A stretch of DNA of 17,618 bases from CAYOXD01 sp964407825. GTDB lineage: Bacteria; Desulfobacterota; Desulfobacteria; Desulfobacterales; JAFDDL01. The position numbers were made by a program, and so were the translations under genes. The DNA is taken from the NCBI GenBank assembly GCA_964407825.1, contig CAYOXD010000061.1:1-17618 (forward strand), in the 5' to 3' direction. Below, in pieces: positions 1-7,570 of the stretch (its first letter is position 1; each line of letters opens with the position of its first letter). The notes beneath the pieces were generated by a model. The model saw nothing but the letters and a program-made list of their open reading frames with translations. It was not told where the DNA came from and made no database searches.

Positions 1-1607
1 GCAGCATCGGATCGGTCAGCCAGACCAGCAGCTCCGACTGCGACATCTGGGTCTGCTGTGACAGGCAGCACTTCGATGAGGACTCCTGGCGCCAGCTACA
101 TCAGAAGCTCAATCTAATCAAGGACTGGTTGGACATGCACCTTCGGATGCAGGTTCATTTTTTCATCTGTGATGTGGAGGACGTCCGGAACAACCGGTTT
201 GGAAGCGTCGATTCGGAGAGCTCCGGCAGCATTCAGCTAAACGTCCTGAAGGAGGAATTTTACAGGACCTGTATCGTTATATGCGGAAAAATCCCCCTCT
301 GGTGGCTCTGTCAGGACGAACGGGACCCCCTATCCTACGCGGAGGCCCAAAAGGCGTTGGCGGCAAGCAAGTACAGAGAATTCGACATCATCGACTTTGG
401 TGATCTCCAGCAGATCGATGGCTCGGAATATTTCGGTGCGGCCCTCTGGCAGCTCCAGAAGGCCCTGAAGCGGCCGTTGAAATCCATTCTCAAAATGATT
501 CTCCTCAAAATCCTTCTGGACCGCCCCCAGGAGCGGACCATCTGTCATCAATTCCGGGAAGCGGTTCTGAGCACCGACGAGGACGCGCTGTTTCCGGACC
601 CCAGCGTGTTCACCTTTCACTGCATTCTGAGCCACTACCACGCCATGGGCAAACCCGAAACCTTGGAATTTTTGAAAAACTGCATTTATATCCGCTGCGA
701 AATCATCCCCCACTCCAGCCGCATGCCGCTGAAGAATCAACTGGTCAAGGAGCTCTTCCAGCAGTACCCCATCGATATCAGAAAACGCATCCGCCTGAGC
801 CAATTTCCCATGTGGGATTTCAATTCACAGATAAAACTGGGGAATCAGCTGTTTCACCTGCTCATGGACAGCTACCGGGAAATCACCGCCGCCCATGCGG
901 AAAGCGCGTCGACCCTCAACAGGCGCGATTTCACCATTGTGGGTCGGAAAATCCTCGTGAGCCATCAGCGCAAAAACGACAAGATCCGTGTTCTTCAAAA
1001 ACCCCTCGAGAACCTCAACCTGACCCACCTGACCATCCGTCTGGAGGACGACCGATGGCAGGTATTCTCCGGGAACAACAAGGAGCGCCCCCTGGCAAGC
1101 GGTGGGAACATCCTGTCCATCATCGGATTCATCGTATGGAACGGGCTTTTCGACGTGAACAAGTTGCGCATGGAACCGAACCCGTCCAACGTCACCCTGC
1201 AGGAAATCGTCAATCTGGGAAGGAAACTCGGCGAATTTTTCGGCACCTTCGACACCCAAGACATCGAGCTGGCCAGATACCTGAAAAAGGAACACCTCAC
1301 CAAGCTGTTGGTGGTGATCAGCTTCGAGAATTTCTATTGGGAAAAAAACATCAACGACTTCGGCGTCCTGTATAAAAACAGCTGGGGAGAACTCTACGCC
1401 CGTCAGCTCTCATCGGCAAGGGAACTGGAACGTTTCCTGAAAGGCGCCAAGCACCCATCCCTGGGGATCGAGACCTCCTACTACCTGCAACGCAACAGCA
1501 CATACTATGAAAAGATCATCGAGCGGACCAAGCAGGTGATCCTCTCATCCCTCAAGTCCCTGCCATCGAATGAGAGGCGAAGGCCAATCGAGGCAAGCGG
1601 CCCCTAG
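1..1607 (+). CDS. cyaA: Class I adenylate cyclase, 5'-truncated by the window edge
   Basis: Makes cAMP from ATP in the cytoplasm. The reading frame is open from base 3, so about 534 residues are visible and the true N-terminus lies outside the window; the first internal ATG is at 129 but is not the start. The first visible residues carry the nucleotidyltransferase-type signature of class I cyclases: Gly-Ser followed by SSDCDIWVC, with the two metal-binding Asp at visible residues 12 and 14. Further family landmarks follow: EFYRT, then EYFGAALWQL, as in enterobacterial CyaA. The region beyond about visible residue 310 resembles the start of the CyaA C-terminal half (FIVWNGLF, then NSWGELYARQ), but the protein stops soon after, so the C-terminal part looks shorter than in E. 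coli. The TAG stop shares bases with the convergent rnfB stop. Family assignment is firm; regulation cannot be seen. Confidence 0.9.
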   Translation, partial: SIGSVSQTSSSDCDIWVCCDRQHFDEDSWRQLHQKLNLIKDWLDMHLRMQVHFFICDVEDVRNNRFGSVDSESSGSIQLNVLKEEFYRTCIVICGKIPLWWLCQDERDPLSYAEAQKALAASKYREFDIIDFGDLQQIDGSEYFGAALWQLQKALKRPLKSILKMILLKILLDRPQERTICHQFREAVLSTDEDALFPDPSVFTFHCILSHYHAMGKPETLEFLKNCIYIRCEIIPHSSRMPLKNQLVKELFQQYPIDIRKRIRLSQFPMWDFNSQIKLGNQLFHLLMDSYREITAAHAESASTLNRRDFTIVGRKILVSHQRKNDKIRVLQKPLENLNLTHLTIRLEDDRWQVFSGNNKERPLASGGNILSIIGFIVWNGLFDVNKLRMEPNPSNVTLQEIVNLGRKLGEFFGTFDTQDIELARYLKKEHLTKLLVVISFENFYWEKNINDFGVLYKNSWGELYARQLSSARELERFLKGAKHPSLGIETSYYLQRNSTYYEKIIERTKQVILSSLKSLPSNERRRPIEASGP

Positions 1608-2518
1608 CCTCGCCACTCCGTATCGTCCACCGTGGTTTTAAAGGACGGCAGCACCAGATCCGGCAATTTTTCGTCTTCGACCTTCTTCAAATCGACATCA
1701 GTGGGCTGCCCCACGAATACCAGCCGTTCTTGGGGGCATTTCTTACAGGCAGCCACCATATCCAACAGGCATTCGGCGTTGTACATCTCATAATTGATGG
1801 AGGAGAGGTTGTTTTCCACGCTGAACAGGTTGGACACCCGGGTACAGGCCTTGCACCCCATGCAGCCCACCTGGCAGACCTTCTTCACTTCCCGTCCTGG
1901 GTCCGTATTGGAGCAGGTGACCGCCAGCATCTGGGCCGCCTTGAAGGGGGCCATGGTAATGATGTGGCGCGGGCACACCTTTGCGCACGCCTGACAGCCC
2001 ACACACTTTCGGTAATCCACCGTGGCGAGCCCGTCGATGACGTGGATCGCATCGAATTCACAGGCCGTCTCGCAATCCCCGAATCCGAGACATCCGTAAG
2101 TGCACCCCTGCACGTCCGCCACCAGATTCACGGCCGAACACCGACGCTCCCCCCGGTATTCGTGCCGGTTCAGGCGCATGTCCAGCGTAGCGCCACAGTG
2201 AACAATGGGCCGATAGGGGGCGCTTTCCTCCACCTCGACCCCCATGATGCTGGCGATCATCGCCGCGCAACTGGCACCCCCCACATTGCACAGGTTGACG
2301 GGCACATCCTCACCCATCACGACGGCCTCGGCATATTCCTGGCAGCCGACATAGCCGCAGCCACCGCAGTTGGCCCCTGGAAGGGCCTCGTTGATCGCCT
2401 CTACCCGGGGATCCACCTCCACGTGAAACCGTCTGTTGGCCCAGCCCAGCACATACCCGAAAATCACCGCCATGGCCACCAGAGTACTGGCGGAAAGGCC
2501 CACAGTTACCCAAGTCAT
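1604..2518 (-). CDS. rnfB: Rnf electron transport complex subunit B (multi-cluster ferredoxin subunit)
   Basis: Iron-sulfur subunit thought to take electrons from reduced ferredoxin and pass them into the Rnf complex. It has 304 residues from the ATG at 2518, chosen because GGAGG lies 7 nt upstream; an in-frame ATG at 2536 would add six residues and has no such site. One N-terminal membrane helix (about residues 4-25) is followed by the RnfB-specific 4Fe-4S motif CGGCGYVGC (Cys51, 54, 59, plus Cys77). A ferredoxin-like region has Cys139, 143, 149, 153 and then CVGCQACAKVCP (Cys172-182). A second Cys group follows (Cys215, 219, 222, 225, then Cys258 and 261). This resembles the longer clostridial/deltaproteobacterial RnfB rather than the roughly 190-residue enterobacterial form. 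It is the last gene of the operon and its TAG stop overlaps the convergent cyclase stop. Confidence 0.96.
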   Translation of the reverse strand: MTWVTVGLSASTLVAMAVIFGYVLGWANRRFHVEVDPRVEAINEALPGANCGGCGYVGCQEYAEAVVMGEDVPVNLCNVGGASCAAMIASIMGVEVEESAPYRPIVHCGATLDMRLNRHEYRGERRCSAVNLVADVQGCTYGCLGFGDCETACEFDAIHVIDGLATVDYRKCVGCQACAKVCPRHIITMAPFKAAQMLAVTCSNTDPGREVKKVCQVGCMGCKACTRVSNLFSVENNLSSINYEMYNAECLLDMVAACKKCPQERLVFVGQPTDVDLKKVEDEKLPDLVLPSFKTTVDDTEWRG

Positions 2519-2525
2519 ATTGCAT

Positions 2526-2530
2526 CCTCC
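2526..2530 (-). promoter_or_regulatory. Ribosome binding site deciding the rnfB start
   Basis: GGAGG on the minus strand, 7 nt before the ATG at 2518. It favours that start over the in-frame ATG at 2536, which would place this site inside the coding region. Confidence 0.75.
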
Positions 2531-2639
2531 ATTCAATCAGGACCACCGCCGAAGCCGGTGACGCCTGTTGATCCTTGTCCATTCCCCAAGGCATAATCGG
2601 TTTTCAGCCATCGGCCCCCCAAGGGACAACACACCCTGT

Positions 2640-3392
2640 TCAGTTTGTTTTCGCAGCCTCCGCATTCATGCTGGCGGTCTGAACCGTCACCGGCGCCGGT
2701 GTGAGCGCCTTTCGAAGCCCGTTGTTCACGCCGGTGAACCCCATGAACGCCAGGGCCAGAATACCTGCCACTATCAAAGCGATGGGGGCCCCCCTAAAGG
2801 CCTTTGGAATGTCGCAGAGCTGCAGCTCCTCCCGGATTCCCGCCATGATCACGATGGCGATGGTGAAACCGATCCCGCCGAACACCGCCAGCGTCATGGA
2901 GCGACCCAGATCCCAGGTATCGGCCGGATTGTCGACCCCCACCACATGGCTCATGATGGTGAGACAGGCGAACAGAATGGCACAGTTGGTGGTAATCAGC
3001 GGCAGATACACCCCAAAGGATTTGTAGAGGGGGGGATAGAATTTACGCACATACATCTCCACGAACTGAACCGACGAGGCGATGGCGAAGATATAGACCG
3101 TATAGCAGAGAATGGTCAGATCGACGTTTGCCGCGTCTTTGGAACTCATGAAGAAACCGGCAAGATAGGTGGTCAGGGGGGCACCGGGTTTTAGGACGAA
3201 AACCGTGATGGTCCAGCTGAGAAGAGCGGCGATGGAGATGACGAAAGTGACGGCGCATCCCATGCCAAAGGCCATTTCCACGCGCCTGGAAACCCCGATG
3301 AAGGGGCAGATGCCAACGAAATAGTAGAGAACGAAGTTGTTGATCAGGGCCGCGCCCAAGGCGATCAGCACAATATCAGTCACATAATGCAT
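2640..3392 (-). CDS. rnfA: Rnf electron transport complex subunit A (integral membrane)
   Basis: Integral membrane subunit that pairs with RnfE and helps hold a [2Fe-2S] cluster inside the membrane. The cluster cysteines expected from the family are both present: Cys29 in GICPFIGV and Cys137 in TTNCAIL. Other family landmarks are INNFVL, QFVEMYVRK and FRGAPIALI, and about six hydrophobic helices are visible. At 250 residues it is longer than the usual 190-200. There is an extra segment around residues 68-92 between the second and third helices, and a polar tail from about residue 224 to the end. The ATG at 3392 is preceded by a weak GAGGG about 7 nt upstream. It lies 37 nt after rnfE and 121 nt before rnfB. 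Confidence 0.96.
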   Translation of the reverse strand: MHYVTDIVLIALGAALINNFVLYYFVGICPFIGVSRRVEMAFGMGCAVTFVISIAALLSWTITVFVLKPGAPLTTYLAGFFMSSKDAANVDLTILCYTVYIFAIASSVQFVEMYVRKFYPPLYKSFGVYLPLITTNCAILFACLTIMSHVVGVDNPADTWDLGRSMTLAVFGGIGFTIAIVIMAGIREELQLCDIPKAFRGAPIALIVAGILALAFMGFTGVNNGLRKALTPAPVTVQTASMNAEAAKTN

Positions 3393-3429
3393 AGCTCACA
3401 CCCTCTTGCAGGTTGGTATTCGGAAAAAG

Positions 3430-4044
3430 TCACCGGTTGCCCGACTTGCGCGTACTCAGCCAGTTGGCAATCCCCAACAGGAGACCGAAAGTCAGAAACG
3501 CGCCCGGCGGCAGCACCATGACCCCCCAATCCGGCCAGGCTGCCGGCAGCACCTGAATGCCAAAGAGCATGCCGGTACCCAGGATTTCACGGACCGCGGC
3601 AAGGCTGGCCAGCGCCAGGGCGAAGCCGAGGGACTGGCCGATGGCGTCCGCTCCGGCCGTCACCACCGATTGCTTGGAGGCGCAGACCTCACACCGGCCG
3701 ATGATGATGCAGTTGACGATGATCAGCGGGATGTAAGGGCCGAGAGCCTTGCTCATCTGGTATACATAGGCCGCCAGGAACCGGTCGGCAATGGTGACGA
3801 AGGTGGCGATGGTCAGGGTGAAAATGACGATTCTCAAATGGGGCTGCAGCAGGTTTCGCAATAGGCTGATCATCACGTTGGCGCAAAACAGGACGAAGGC
3901 CACCGCGGCGGCCATGGTCAGTGCAGGCTTGAGTCCGTTTGTCACGGCCAGGGTCGGGCACATGCCGAGAAGTTGGCGGTAGACCGGGTTTTCCGGCAGG
4001 ATGCCCTGAATGAATCTCTCCAATGGGGTGGGGCCTTCAGCCAT
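3430..4044 (-). CDS. rnfE: Rnf electron transport complex subunit E (integral membrane)
   Basis: Integral membrane partner of RnfA, 204 residues, the usual family length. Expected cluster ligands are Cys29 (GMCPTLAV) and Cys112 (IIVNCIII). Family motifs include NPVYRQLLGMCP near the N-terminus and VREILGTG near residue 150; about six membrane segments can be read. The ATG at 4044 has GGAGGA about 9 nt upstream. One oddity: after NCIIIG, where RnfE/NqrD-type proteins usually read GRAEAFASK, this protein reads GRCEVCASK. That adds two cysteines (118 and 121) close to the presumed cluster. It sits between rnfG (88 nt upstream) and rnfA. Confidence 0.96.
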   Translation of the reverse strand: MAEGPTPLERFIQGILPENPVYRQLLGMCPTLAVTNGLKPALTMAAAVAFVLFCANVMISLLRNLLQPHLRIVIFTLTIATFVTIADRFLAAYVYQMSKALGPYIPLIIVNCIIIGRCEVCASKQSVVTAGADAIGQSLGFALALASLAAVREILGTGMLFGIQVLPAAWPDWGVMVLPPGAFLTFGLLLGIANWLSTRKSGNR

Positions 4045-4132
4045 AACGATGTTCCTCCTGGTCCGGCGGTGCCGGGCATCCCCGGGAGCGGCGCGCAGGC
4101 AGCGGCCGCACCGCAGGAACGGATGTAAAGAA

Positions 4133-4783
4133 TCAGTTGAGTTTGCCCTTCAGATCCGCGAGTGCCGTGTTGACAATCCGGCAGACGCTGGTGGACGAGA
4201 TGGTGGCGCCGGAAACCGCATCGATCTGATTGGGGCCTGTGGGCCCGGACTTTATTACCTTGATCGGCGCATAGGCGTTCTTTCCCTGAAACTGGTCCCG
4301 CCACTTCGGCTCTATGATTCTATTGCCGAGTCCAGGGGTTTCCTTCTGCCCCAGGATGTAAAGGCCGGTAATGTTCCGGGCATGAGCATCGAGTCCGATC
4401 AACAGCTCAATGGTATCGGCGTAGCCCTGGCCCTTGGCCTTGACCACCCACCCCGAGCACTTACCCGCCAGTTCGGCCTCATAAACGCTGTAATAGGCCA
4501 CCCGATCTGGCCTTTTCACCTCGATTTGACGGGGAATGACGGTCAACTGGCCGGGGGTCTTTTGCAGCTTGGCCGCCTCAGCAGCGCCAAAGATCAGCTC
4601 CGGAACCTTTTGCAGCGTCTCATTGAGCTTGTTGGCCTCGATGATGGGCCCGAGCTTCATTTGAATGGCAGCCAGCGCGGAACCGAAACAGATCACCAGC
4701 ACCAGCACCAGCCATGCCTGCACCAGGAAATTCTGCTTGACACCGGACGATGGTGCGGAGGCTTCCGTATTTTCAGCATCCAT
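4133..4783 (-). CDS. rnfG: Rnf electron transport complex subunit G (covalent FMN subunit)
   Basis: Periplasm-facing subunit, anchored by one N-terminal helix (about residues 20-42), that carries covalently bound FMN. The flavinylation motif is present near the C-terminus as DAVSGATIS; Thr194 is the expected FMN acceptor, by analogy with other RnfG/NqrC proteins. The preceding KETPGLGNRI segment is also typical of the FMN-binding domain. Its 216 residues match the family. The ATG at 4783 is preceded by AAGGAAGAG. No ApbE-type flavin transferase is encoded in this window, so one must lie elsewhere. Confidence 0.96.
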   Translation of the reverse strand: MDAENTEASAPSSGVKQNFLVQAWLVLVLVICFGSALAAIQMKLGPIIEANKLNETLQKVPELIFGAAEAAKLQKTPGQLTVIPRQIEVKRPDRVAYYSVYEAELAGKCSGWVVKAKGQGYADTIELLIGLDAHARNITGLYILGQKETPGLGNRIIEPKWRDQFQGKNAYAPIKVIKSGPTGPNQIDAVSGATISSTSVCRIVNTALADLKGKLN

Positions 4784-4829
4784 GTTGCTCTTCCTTCATC
4801 TGTTCTCAATCATTTCGTAAAAACCACTG

Positions 4830-4858
4830 GGTGCACCCGCCAGGACTGCTGGTGCACC
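4830..4858 (-). other. Hairpin between rnfD and rnfG followed by a T-run
   Basis: Two copies of the self-complementary octamer GGTGCACC (4830-4837 and 4851-4858) can form an 8-bp stem with a 13-nt loop. It begins 12 nt after the rnfD stop in the direction of transcription. On the minus strand the stem is followed a few bases later by TTTTT (within 4817-4824). It could act as a weak intra-operon terminator, a processing site or a 3'-end stabiliser that sets rnfCD against rnfGEAB levels. The gap before the T-run makes a strong terminator unlikely. Confidence 0.4.
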
Positions 4859-4870
4859 GGCACCCGCCCC

Positions 4871-5848
4871 TCAAGCCGCCTTGGGAATTCCCCCGAAGGG
4901 CTCCGGAATCGTCCACCGGTTGATGAGCGGGGTCACCGAATTCATCAGCAAAACAGCGAACATGACCCCCTCCGGGTATCCGCTGAAGAGCCGGATCACC
5001 ATGATGAGGGCACCGACGCCGATGCCGAAGATCCATTTGCCCTTGGCGGTAACCGGACTGGTGACCGGATCGGTGGCGATAAAAAAAGCACCGAACAGAA
5101 GGGCGCCGCCAAGCATTTGGTGCATGGCAGTCCAGGTCGCATTCATGTTCGTGAGGTTATTCAGGAAGGCGATGAGCCAGGCGCTCAGGATCACCCCGGC
5201 GGGGATCTCCCAGGAGGCCGTGCGCCTGATGCACAGGTAAATTCCGCCCAGCAGGCAGGCGATGGCGCTGGTTTCCCCCAGCGAACCGTTGGTTTTGCCC
5301 AGCAGCAGGGCCAGCAGCGGCGTGGTGATGCCACCCTCCTTGAAGGCCGTGAGCGGCGTTGCCTGGGAAACGATGTCCACCGCCGGGTGTGCGCTCACAT
5401 AGCCCGATGCCCCCATGAGGCTGGCAAAGCTGATCATGACAAAGGCTCTTCCCACCATGGCGGGATTGAAGAGGTTCATGCCGATGCCGCCGAAAATGAT
5501 TTTCCCGAAGCCCATCGCCACGCAGGAGGCGATGACGGCAATGAACCACGGTGCCGGTCCGGGCAGGGAGAGCCCCAGGATAACGCCCGTGACAACGGCG
5601 GATAGATCCTTCAGCTGCGGCTCCTTGCCCCGCATCTTGGTTAAGGCCGCCTCCGCAACGAGGCAGGTGATCACACAGAGCCCGACCTGCTTGACGGCGT
5701 ACCAGTGGAACAGGTACAGCGCCGTCAGCACCACCGGCGCCAAGCCGATGAGCACATCCATCATAACGGTTTGGGTGGTCCGCCCGGTGCCGGGCAGATG
5801 CGGTGAAGGGGCAACGTGTAGTGCTGGTGTGGTTGATTCCGCTTCCAT
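4871..5848 (-). CDS. rnfD: Rnf electron transport complex subunit D (membrane flavoprotein)
   Basis: Multi-helix membrane subunit with covalent FMN, part of the ion-translocating core. Landmarks are APSPHL near the N-terminus, FGGIGMNLFNPAMVGRAF, and the flavinylation segment DIVSQATPL, whose Thr (residue 164 of this start) is the expected FMN acceptor. FIATDPVTSP and GYPEGVMFA also fit the family. It has 325 residues from the ATG at 5848. An in-frame GTG at 5872 would add eight residues but has no ribosome binding site; the ATG has a GGAG about 13 nt upstream, which is also not ideal, so the start is uncertain. It lies 56 nt after rnfC. Confidence 0.94.
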   Translation of the reverse strand: MEAESTTPALHVAPSPHLPGTGRTTQTVMMDVLIGLAPVVLTALYLFHWYAVKQVGLCVITCLVAEAALTKMRGKEPQLKDLSAVVTGVILGLSLPGPAPWFIAVIASCVAMGFGKIIFGGIGMNLFNPAMVGRAFVMISFASLMGASGYVSAHPAVDIVSQATPLTAFKEGGITTPLLALLLGKTNGSLGETSAIACLLGGIYLCIRRTASWEIPAGVILSAWLIAFLNNLTNMNATWTAMHQMLGGALLFGAFFIATDPVTSPVTAKGKWIFGIGVGALIMVIRLFSGYPEGVMFAVLLMNSVTPLINRWTIPEPFGGIPKAA

Positions 5849-5904
5849 ATTTTCAGTCTCGCTCCATCCCACGAATCAGGGGTCAAATTAAAATAGGGGG
5901 TGCC

Positions 5905-7263
5905 CTATCGTTTGGCCATCATGAGGGCCTTTCCGACCCGCATCAGCTGCACCAGCGGCAGATTGGCAGGGCAGATATAGGCACAACAGCCGCATTCAAA
6001 GCAGGCCATGATATGATAGCGATCGGCCAGTTCCAGATCCTTCTGCCTGCTGGCCAGGGCCAGCTTGGTGGGCACCAGCTTCATGGGGCAGACGTCCACG
6101 CACCGGCCGCAGCGAATACAGTGCGTTTCCTCGGCTTTGCGGACATCCGCCTCGGTCATGACCGTGATCCCGCTGGTTCCCTTGGTCACGGGCATGCCCA
6201 AATCCGTAAAAGAAAATCCCATCATGGGTCCGCCGGCCACTAGCCTGCCGGCATCCCGGGTCAGACCGCCGCAGTGTTCCACCAATTCGCCCAGGGAGAT
6301 GCCGATGGGTGCCAGAAGATTCTTCGGTTGAACAATACCCGCACCGGTGACGCTCACCACCCGGTGGGTGATCGGTTTTCCCCGCAGCACGGCCCGGGCC
6401 ACGGCCGCCGCGGTGCCGACGTTGGCAACCCCCACCCCCGCATCCATGGGAAGGCCGCCCACTGGGACCTCCCGGCCTGTCAGGGCTTTTATCATCTGTT
6501 TTTCACTTCCCTGGGGGTACTTGGTGTGGACCACGCAGACCTTGACCGGCGTGCCCGATGCAGCCGCCTTGAGGATCTCCGCCGCCTTGGGCTTGTTGTC
6601 CTCGATGCCCACGGCAATGGTCTCGGCGCCCACGGCCCTTGCTGCCAGGAGCGCACCGGCGATGATGGCCTCGGGCGCCTCCAGCATCAATCGGTAGTCG
6701 GCGGTCAGATACGGTTCACACTCGCACCCGTTGATCAGCATGGTGTCGACCGGCTTTTTCTCATTTCTGGCGAATTTCACATGGGTGGGGAAGGCGGCGC
6801 CGCCATGGCCGACAATGCCGGCCTGCCGGACAGCGGCGGCAATCTTCTCGGGTGCCTCGTGCGCGGCCGCCTCGAGCGACCACTCTCCACCATACATGTC
6901 CTCCCAGAGCGCCTCGGCGGAAATCTGCTCTCCCGCAGCCTTTATGGGAAGGGCCGGGACATGGCGGCCGTTGGGCAGGGTGGTGGTGGTCAATTTTTGA
7001 ACGGTCCCGGTGATTGGCGAATGAATGGGGGCGGTAACGAATGCCTTGGCATCCGCCACCATCTCTCCGTAAACAACGCTCTGTTTCGCCTTTACGACCG
7101 GCTCGCAGGGCGCCCCGACATGTTGCATGAGGGGCAACAGCACGCTGCCTGCGGCCGGGATCACTTCGATGGGCACATCCATGGAAAACTGTTTTCGTTC
7201 CGGTGGATGAACCCCGTGAACGAACGTGCCGGTACCCGGAAGCCCTTCCAGGTTAAGGCTCAT
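5905..7263 (-). CDS. rnfC: Rnf electron transport complex subunit C (NADH-binding Fe-S subunit)
   Basis: Peripheral cytoplasmic subunit that exchanges electrons with NAD+/NADH. In order: an N-terminal barrel-like region (VTAPIHSPITGTV, about residues 76-88), a glycine-rich nucleotide/FMN-binding region (GHGGAAFPT, about 152-160, and INGCECEPYLTADY, 177-190), then two 4Fe-4S motifs near the C-terminus (CIRCGRCVDVCP, Cys382-392; CFECGCCAYICP, Cys421-431). At 452 residues it is the compact form without the long alanine-rich tail of enterobacterial RsxC. The ATG at 7263 has a strong AGGAGG about 5 nt upstream. It is the first gene of the operon, preceded by a structured leader and a candidate promoter. 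Confidence 0.97.
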   Translation of the reverse strand: MSLNLEGLPGTGTFVHGVHPPERKQFSMDVPIEVIPAAGSVLLPLMQHVGAPCEPVVKAKQSVVYGEMVADAKAFVTAPIHSPITGTVQKLTTTTLPNGRHVPALPIKAAGEQISAEALWEDMYGGEWSLEAAAHEAPEKIAAAVRQAGIVGHGGAAFPTHVKFARNEKKPVDTMLINGCECEPYLTADYRLMLEAPEAIIAGALLAARAVGAETIAVGIEDNKPKAAEILKAAASGTPVKVCVVHTKYPQGSEKQMIKALTGREVPVGGLPMDAGVGVANVGTAAAVARAVLRGKPITHRVVSVTGAGIVQPKNLLAPIGISLGELVEHCGGLTRDAGRLVAGGPMMGFSFTDLGMPVTKGTSGITVMTEADVRKAEETHCIRCGRCVDVCPMKLVPTKLALASRQKDLELADRYHIMACFECGCCAYICPANLPLVQLMRVGKALMMAKR

Positions 7264-7484
7264 GATGCCTCCTTGAACACATTCCGACAGGGGCCGCGCA
7301 ACCGGGGCGCACCAGATAAAGCCCCCTGTCGGATATCAGATTAAATCCCCCGAACCCAATCTCAGCCAGGGGCGCCTAACCCAAAGCCCCTCGATTCGAC
7401 CGACCTGGAGGTCATTATGACCCGGTCTGTGCCGATACGGAGCCAACCGTCTACCTCCAGTAACCATAAAAGCCCCCGGAGAAG
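7264..7484 (-). promoter_or_regulatory. Structured 5' leader of the rnf operon
   Basis: If transcription starts about 7 nt after the -10 box, the mRNA carries roughly 220 nt before rnfC. Three stems are visible by eye. The first has arms CTGGAGGT 7405-7412 and ACCTCCAG 7453-7460, 8 bp, with smaller nested pairings (CGGT/ACCG and CCG/CGG) in its 40-nt loop. The second is a 6-bp hairpin, AGGGGC 7368-7373 with GCCCCT 7386-7391. The third is an 11-bp stem, TCCGACAGGGG 7283-7293 with its complement 7323-7333, ending 9-10 nt before the ribosome binding site. A palindrome, GGTCATTATGACC (7410-7422), overlaps the first stem. No known riboswitch class could be matched by eye. Confidence 0.5.
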
Positions 7485-7490
7485 AGGGTA

Positions 7491-7519
7491 TTTATGCCTA
7501 ATCGAGGCCTGAAAGTCAA
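7491..7519 (-). promoter_or_regulatory. Sigma70-like promoter for the rnf operon
   Basis: On the minus strand a -35 TTGACT (7514-7519, 5 of 6 consensus bases) is followed after exactly 17 nt by CATAAA (7491-7496, 4 of 6). It sits upstream of the rnfC leader and downstream of the hairpins that end the preceding operon, which is where a promoter for rnfCDGEAB is needed. Confidence 0.6.
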
Positions 7520-7570
7520 CCCCCCATATTACGCTGCAGCCGGAGGGAGGCGTCCGTCAGGAGAAACAGC

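Noticed and set aside
1730..2596. Long plus-strand open frame opposite rnfB
   Set aside because: It is antisense to a well-supported gene in GC-rich DNA; the protein is His/Gly/Pro-rich with no family resemblance and no ribosome binding site.
4010..5605. Plus-strand open frame of 531 codons opposite rnfG and rnfD
   Set aside because: Codon-bias shadow of the rnf genes; low-complexity Gly/Asp/His/Arg composition and no domain signal.
7330..7380. Possible TPP riboswitch in the rnf leader, suggested by GGCTGAGA and a following CTGAT
   Set aside because: The remaining conserved TPP blocks (the GGATAATGCCAGCG-like segment and spacing) are absent, and rnf is not a thiamine operon.
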